From Paenibacillus macerans (GTDB lineage: Bacteria > Bacillota > Bacilli > Paenibacillales > Paenibacillaceae): 64,000 nucleotides of DNA. Shown here piece after piece: positions 60,219 to 64,000 of this stretch. Made by a program: the position numbers and the translations under genes. The stretch's first letter is position 1. The number at the start of each line of letters is the position of its first letter. The notes beneath the pieces were generated by a model that made no database searches, was not told the DNA's origin, and saw only the letters and a list, made by a program, of their open reading frames with translations. Location of the stretch: contig NZ_UGSI01000001.1 in NCBI RefSeq assembly GCF_900454495.1, positions 1,860,001 to 1,924,000 of the forward strand, read 5' to 3'.

Positions 60219-60507
60219 AGTCGTACCCCTTTCATTTTTTGTTTACTAATTAACAAAATATTTAAAATAAACTTAAGAAACCGTCTAAAACCTGGATTAT
60301 TTCTTGATATGGTCTGGTAAAAAAATATTATTTCCTCATAAACTAAAATATCACAATTTTCTTGGTTCGGCAAAAATAGAGATCGGATGGCCTGCCGGAC
60401 AGCCGGCGGTTAGCCGTCCCTTTGCCTCGGAAGACGCGCATAATCCCGGCGATCCCCGCTAACACTACTAACGGTTTTTTTATCAAAATGAATGGTGAAT
60501 AAAAACG

Positions 60508-61203
60508 ATGAAAAATAAAACATTGTTCATCCGGGAGGCAATTTTAACGTGGCTGCTTGGATTTACGGGAGCTTGCCATGCCGGGCCCGCCGGGGCCGAT
60601 CCCGCGCTTCCCATCATCAAGGAGGAGGGGATCTATTCGCTCGAGATATATCCCCGGGAGCATCGGTTAATCGTCAAAATCCAAGGCCACAAATATAAAA
60701 CTTACCCCGTTGCTGTAGGTAATCCGTCTACCCCGACGCCTGTCGGCGAATACCTGGTGACGTATAAAGGCAAAAATTGGGGTCCGGCATTCGGCCCGAG
60801 GTGGCTCGGGCTTAACGTTCCTTGGGGATACTACGGAATCCATGGCACGAACCGACCCGACTCCATCGGCCGCCACCTCAGCCACGGCTGTATCCGGATG
60901 CGCAATAGAGACGTGCTCGAGCTTTACGATCTAGTCCCGGTCGGGACCAAGGTTACCATATACGGCCATCTTCTCGGAGATATCTCGGAAAATCCGCGGG
61001 ATTTGGCGGAAAGCGACGTGGGGGGAGACGTGCAGTTGATTCAATCCCGCTTGAAAAGCGCCGGCTATTTCCAAGGGGTGTGCAACGGCCGGTTTCGCGC
61101 CGATACAACGGCGGCCTTGAAACGGTTCCAGCGGGATCATCGCTTGATACAAAACGGCGTTGTTTCCAGGAAGGTTTACGAAGCTTTGGGGCTGTGGGAA
61201 TAA
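60508..61203 (+). CDS. L,D-transpeptidase (YkuD) with C-terminal peptidoglycan-binding domain
   Basis: 231 aa. N-terminal hydrophobic stretch (about 9-30) acts as signal sequence. YkuD domain (about 40-155): YSLEIYPREHRLIVKIQGH, YPVAVGNPSTPTPVGEYLV, and the active-site motif GIHGTNRPDSIGRHLSHGCIRMRNRD with catalytic His and Cys. Residues about 170-228 form a PG_binding_1 domain (GDVQLIQSRLKSAGYFQGVCNGRF). It forms 3-3 cross-links in peptidoglycan, and in spore formers often serves spore cortex or coat steps. Ribosome binding site is weak (GGTGA). The 60219-60507 region before it is AT-rich promoter DNA without genes. Confidence 0.9.
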   Translation: MKNKTLFIREAILTWLLGFTGACHAGPAGADPALPIIKEEGIYSLEIYPREHRLIVKIQGHKYKTYPVAVGNPSTPTPVGEYLVTYKGKNWGPAFGPRWLGLNVPWGYYGIHGTNRPDSIGRHLSHGCIRMRNRDVLELYDLVPVGTKVTIYGHLLGDISENPRDLAESDVGGDVQLIQSRLKSAGYFQGVCNGRFRADTTAALKRFQRDHRLIQNGVVSRKVYEALGLWE

Positions 61204-61218
61204 TGGGGACAAGTGTGA

Positions 61219-61254
61219 AAAAAGGCCGCCGCTGGCAATTCAGGGCGGCCTTTG
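61219..61254. terminator. Bidirectional terminator between L,D-transpeptidase and HD-GYP genes
   Basis: AAAGGCCGCC pairs with GGGCGGCCTTT (one mismatch in the loop-proximal part, 12-base loop), in the 64-base gap between two convergent genes. Confidence 0.75.
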
Positions 61255-61267
61255 CAATTATGTTTTG

Positions 61268-62290
61268 TTAAATAAAGACCTGCTCCAGCTCGATCTTCCG
61301 TTCTTTCGATAAATCGCGGAAACGCTCCTCATCGATCCGGACCAGCGGCTTGAAAATATCCGCCGGATTGTTCCATACGATCGTGACCGTTTCCCCGTTG
61401 CTCAGCCGGGCTTTCTTGCCGATGAAATTAGGAAGCAGATGGCGGGTCAACGCCTGCACCGCTTTTTCGTTCAGCTTGCCGAAACCAAGCTCGTAAGTTT
61501 TGCGCAGCACGGTCAGAAGATCTTGCCGCGAATAGCTTCCGTTCGGCTCCGTCATCCCGACGAACACGTCGGCCACGGCGACGATTTCCGCGTACGGATG
61601 AATTTCCGCTTTGCCAAGGCCTTGCGGATAACCCGAGCCGTCTTCCCGCTCATGATGCTGAAGCGCCACCAAAGCCGTCTTCTCTTCGCCCGTCGAATTC
61701 AGGATAATTTCATAGCCGTAGGACGTGTGGCGCTGCAATTCCTCCAGCTCTTCACCCTCCAGTTCGTGCTCGCGGTTGCGGAGCGACTGCCTGATCCGGC
61801 TTTTGCCGATATCGTGCAAATACCCCGCTTTGCTGATCTCGTGGCATTCTTCGGCGGAATAACCGAGCCAGGTTGCTATGTAATAGGATAATAGCCCCAC
61901 CTGTAAAGAGTGGTTATAGACATTGACATCGTCTTCGGCAAAAGCGATAAGCAGCGAAACGACATCTTTATTGCGGTCAAGCACCTCGAGCATCGGCTCC
62001 AAGTGCTGATCGACAAGCGATTGGTTGAACTTGCCCGTCGTCAGCGCCTCCAGGAATATCGATTGGAAGCCTTTCAGCGTAAAATCGAAATTGTCCCTGA
62101 TCCGCTCGGACTCGGACGCTTCGTTGTCCCGCAGCTCGATATCGACATAGTCGATGCTTTGGCGGATCAGAAGCGCGATTTCCTCGGTGCGAATGCTCGT
62201 TCCTTTGGGAAGAACATGCAGTCCGGCCCGGTTAAACACATCCGTTCTGAGCCGGTCTCCTTCCAGAAGCTCCATAACGTGGATTCTCAA
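61268..62290 (-). CDS. HD-GYP domain cyclic-di-GMP phosphodiesterase
   Basis: 340 aa. N-terminal DUF3391-like region (about 1-90), then the HD-GYP domain (about 115-280): NVYNHSLQVGLLSYYIATWLG, YLHDIGKSRIRQSLRNREHELEGEELEELQRHTSYGYEIIL, and QHHEREDGSGYPQGLGKAEIHPYAEIVAVADVF. All metal and GYP residues are present, so it should hydrolyse c-di-GMP. The rest is a small C-terminal beta domain (KKARLSNGETVTIVWNN). Single-gene unit. Confidence 0.93.
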   Translation of the reverse strand: MRIHVMELLEGDRLRTDVFNRAGLHVLPKGTSIRTEEIALLIRQSIDYVDIELRDNEASESERIRDNFDFTLKGFQSIFLEALTTGKFNQSLVDQHLEPMLEVLDRNKDVVSLLIAFAEDDVNVYNHSLQVGLLSYYIATWLGYSAEECHEISKAGYLHDIGKSRIRQSLRNREHELEGEELEELQRHTSYGYEIILNSTGEEKTALVALQHHEREDGSGYPQGLGKAEIHPYAEIVAVADVFVGMTEPNGSYSRQDLLTVLRKTYELGFGKLNEKAVQALTRHLLPNFIGKKARLSNGETVTIVWNNPADIFKPLVRIDEERFRDLSKERKIELEQVFI

Positions 62291-62410
62291 TTTTTTCCCT
62301 CCTTTCCCCGCTCATGAAACGCCGAGTATTTAAACTCAATTAACTTTAATATCGTTCGTGATTAACGTTTCATAAATAGTGCTTTAGGAGGGATTTATAA
62401 GAAGATGCCG

Positions 62411-62557
62411 CTACGGCCGTTGCTTTTTCCAGGGGGGATCCCCGTAGCGGTGAAACGCCCGGTTGACGACATAAACTCCCCAGGGAATCGCGGCCGAAAG
62501 AGCTGCGCTGACCCATACATGGACAGACGGCAAACGGTCCAGCACAAAGTGTTGCAT
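62411..62557 (-). CDS. Small membrane protein
   Basis: 48 aa from the second ATG (62555-62557), which is eight to nine bases after AAGGGG; the ATG two codons earlier is too close. One hydrophobic helix (VHVWVSAALSAAIPWGVYVV) followed by a basic tail RAFHRYGDPPWKKQRP. It sits between the HD-GYP gene and the Ger(x)C relic. Unknown function. Confidence 0.5.
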   Translation of the reverse strand: MQHFVLDRLPSVHVWVSAALSAAIPWGVYVVNRAFHRYGDPPWKKQRP

Positions 62558-62573
62558 GTTCATTTCCCCTTCT

Positions 62574-62998
62574 CTATTTCGTCTCGATCGTCGAACCAAA
62601 AATCCGCACTTTGACCCGTGCTTCCAGCTCGATATCGGCCTGTGAAAAGTAATCCCCCCCCCGGTCCCAATCGTTTTGGAACTTTTTCCACGCCGCGGGA
62701 TACTCCCGCTTTAAATAGGTCCCAAGACCGATGACGTAGGACTTATATTCGAGCTGGACTTTTTCCCGCGTTCCCTTCATCATGGCGGTCAACCGCTCGG
62801 CTGCTTTCCCTTCGATCCCGGCATGCTGGGCCGGGTTCATTAAAGCAAGCCGTTCCCTGCGTCTCCTCGGCATTCCCTTCCATATTGACCTGAATTCTGA
62901 AGCGAATATGCTCCGGGTTGGGGACGTCCGCATAAATTCGGCGCCGGGAGCCCTTGATTTCATAAGCCGCGTAATCATTGCGATGCACAGAATGGCGG
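62574..62998 (-). pseudogene. Ger(x)C-family spore germination protein, truncated and frameshifted
   Basis: The C-terminal domain of a GerC-type lipoprotein is split into two frames: AAYEIKGSRRRIYADVPNPEHIRFRIQVNMEGNAEET in one, then PAQHAGIEGKAAERLTAMMKGTREKVQLEYKSYVIGLGTYLKREYPAAWKKFQNDWDRGGDYFSQADIELEARVKVRIFGS in the other, with the switch near 62830. The N-terminal two thirds and lipobox are absent, and the frame upstream closes with a stop near 63005. It is a dead relic divergent from the gerA-type gene at 63172, with which it probably once formed a germinant receptor. Confidence 0.7.
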
Positions 62999-63171
62999 AC
63001 TGATCCTCACATCTCTAGTTGACTGAAAATATGTTTGTTACCCTTTATTGCCATGTTGCTCCGAAATTAATCCCTCAAAAAGCGCCGCGGGACTCGCACG
63101 GTCAGAATATTTTTCCTTTCTCAAGCAAATCTTAATAGGCAAAATCGGGCTTTAGGAAGGAGGAAACGTCC

Positions 63172-64000
63172 ATGCCGTTTTGGAGAAAATTCCTGCGCAC
63201 GCTTCACGCCGGGAACGGCAAATCCGCCGGAAATTCGAGGACGGAGCAAAGCCCGCCTGAGGCAAAGGGGATGGCTTCATCCCGCAGTCTTGCGGTCCGG
63301 CTCGCCTGGCTTAAGGAAGAGCTGAAAGACTGCTCGGATATTATTTACCGCGAGTTCGTGATCAGCACCGGCCAACGCTGCGCGCTCATCTACGTCCGCG
63401 GCATGATCGCCCAGGACACGGCGCAGCACTACATTGTCAGAAGCCTGCAGCGGGAATCCGCGCAATTGAAAGACAGGAACATCTATCAATTCCTGTTCGA
63501 GGACGAAGGCCTCACCGTTTCCCAAACCAGTGTGATCCATGACCTGAACCAAGGCATAAATGCGGTAATGGACGCCGGGGCTTTGCTTTTGATCGATGGA
63601 GACGCGCGGATGCTGACCTTCTCCATTTCGTCATATCCGACCCGCGCTATTGAGGAGACGCCCAATGAATCGGTCATCCGCGGACCAAGGGAAGCATTCA
63701 TTGAGGATCTGGAGAAAAATCTGACTTTGCTGCGCAGACGGATCAAACACAAAAATTTCAAAACGCAGGCCGTCACTACGGGGCGGTACACGCAAACCGA
63801 TATCGTGCTTGCTTATGTTGAAGGTTTATGCAAACCCGAATTGGTCAAAGAAGTGCAGCGGCGCCTGTCGTATCTCAAAATGGACGGCGTGATGAGCTCT
63901 TCCTATGTGGAGGAGTGCATTGAAGACAATCCTTATTCTCCCTTCCCGCAAGTGCAATACACGGAGAGGCCCGACGTCGTCAGCGCCGCGCTGCTCGAAG
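63172..64000 (+). CDS. GerA-family spore germination protein (A subunit), partial
   Basis: The gene runs off the right edge; 276 codons are visible. The ATG at 63172 has GGAAGGAGG in position. The N-terminal soluble domain shows LKEELKDCSDIIYREFVISTG, GALLLIDGDARMLTFSISSYPTRAIEETPNESVIRGPREAFIEDLEKNLTLLRRRIKHKNFKTQ, the signature of GerAA/GerKA/YndD-type A subunits of germinant receptors. The membrane half would follow outside the window. It marks the organism as an endospore former. Confidence 0.9.
   Translation, partial: MPFWRKFLRTLHAGNGKSAGNSRTEQSPPEAKGMASSRSLAVRLAWLKEELKDCSDIIYREFVISTGQRCALIYVRGMIAQDTAQHYIVRSLQRESAQLKDRNIYQFLFEDEGLTVSQTSVIHDLNQGINAVMDAGALLLIDGDARMLTFSISSYPTRAIEETPNESVIRGPREAFIEDLEKNLTLLRRRIKHKNFKTQAVTTGRYTQTDIVLAYVEGLCKPELVKEVQRRLSYLKMDGVMSSSYVEECIEDNPYSPFPQVQYTERPDVVSAALLE

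Overview
The window looks like chromosome from a Gram-positive, spore-forming member of the Paenibacillaceae, most likely Paenibacillus. The evidence is gene content, because no rRNA or tRNA is present: spore-germination genes of the GerA and Ger(x)C families at the right edge, an S-layer-homology surface protein, a very large secreted GH81 beta-1,3-glucanase with discoidin-type domains, an ECF sigma/anti-sigma/ABC operon, carbohydrate ABC importers, strong GGAGG-type ribosome binding sites and cre-like catabolite sites. Most genes lie on the minus strand.

Layout. 1-5.5 kb: the end of an unknown gene, a Phd-Uma2 fusion, sstT, a DAO-family oxidase, a membrane protein and a frameshifted DUF4085 gene. 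5.5-6.5 kb: a decay zone with a transposon relic and a dead HTH regulator. 6.6-12.4 kb: a YfkO-like nitroreductase, an operon of ECF sigma factor, membrane anti-sigma-like protein, ABC ATPase and ABC permease, and YbjQ. 12.8-20 kb: isochorismatase-like hydrolase with an MFS exporter, then an AraC regulator next to the GH81 glucanase. 20.5-29 kb: VOC protein and thioredoxin, YnfA, a serine hydrolase, a YfbR-like HD phosphohydrolase and the SLH protein.

29.8-39.4 kb is a full aldarate (glucarate/galactarate) catabolic cluster: garD, then garK, gudD, garR, a DapA-family lyase, a CdaR-type regulator and a GntP permease. garD and garK carry nearly the same promoter/operator block of about 98 bp. 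The DapA-family enzyme sits where a GarL aldolase would be expected.

39.6-47.4 kb: aldo/keto reductase, YbaK, an AT-rich mepB, an intact IS1595-like element, a nitroreductase with an FAH-family hydrolase, AlkC, and a GntR regulator divergent from glcD-glcF (47.5-50.3 kb). 52-59 kb is a cell-wall-recycling locus (RpiR regulator, ABC importer, NamZ muramidase) in which a GNAT gene and a PIG-L deacetylase gene have collapsed into one chimeric reading frame with namZ. 59-64 kb: a two-lobed nitroreductase-like protein, an L,D-transpeptidase, an HD-GYP phosphodiesterase, a Ger(x)C relic and the start of a gerA-type gene.

A recurring theme is intergenic repeats. At least three families of short modular repeats (called A, B and C here), a shorter stop-codon-associated repeat (D), and three copies of one IS1595-like element in different states of decay fill most of the gene-free stretches.
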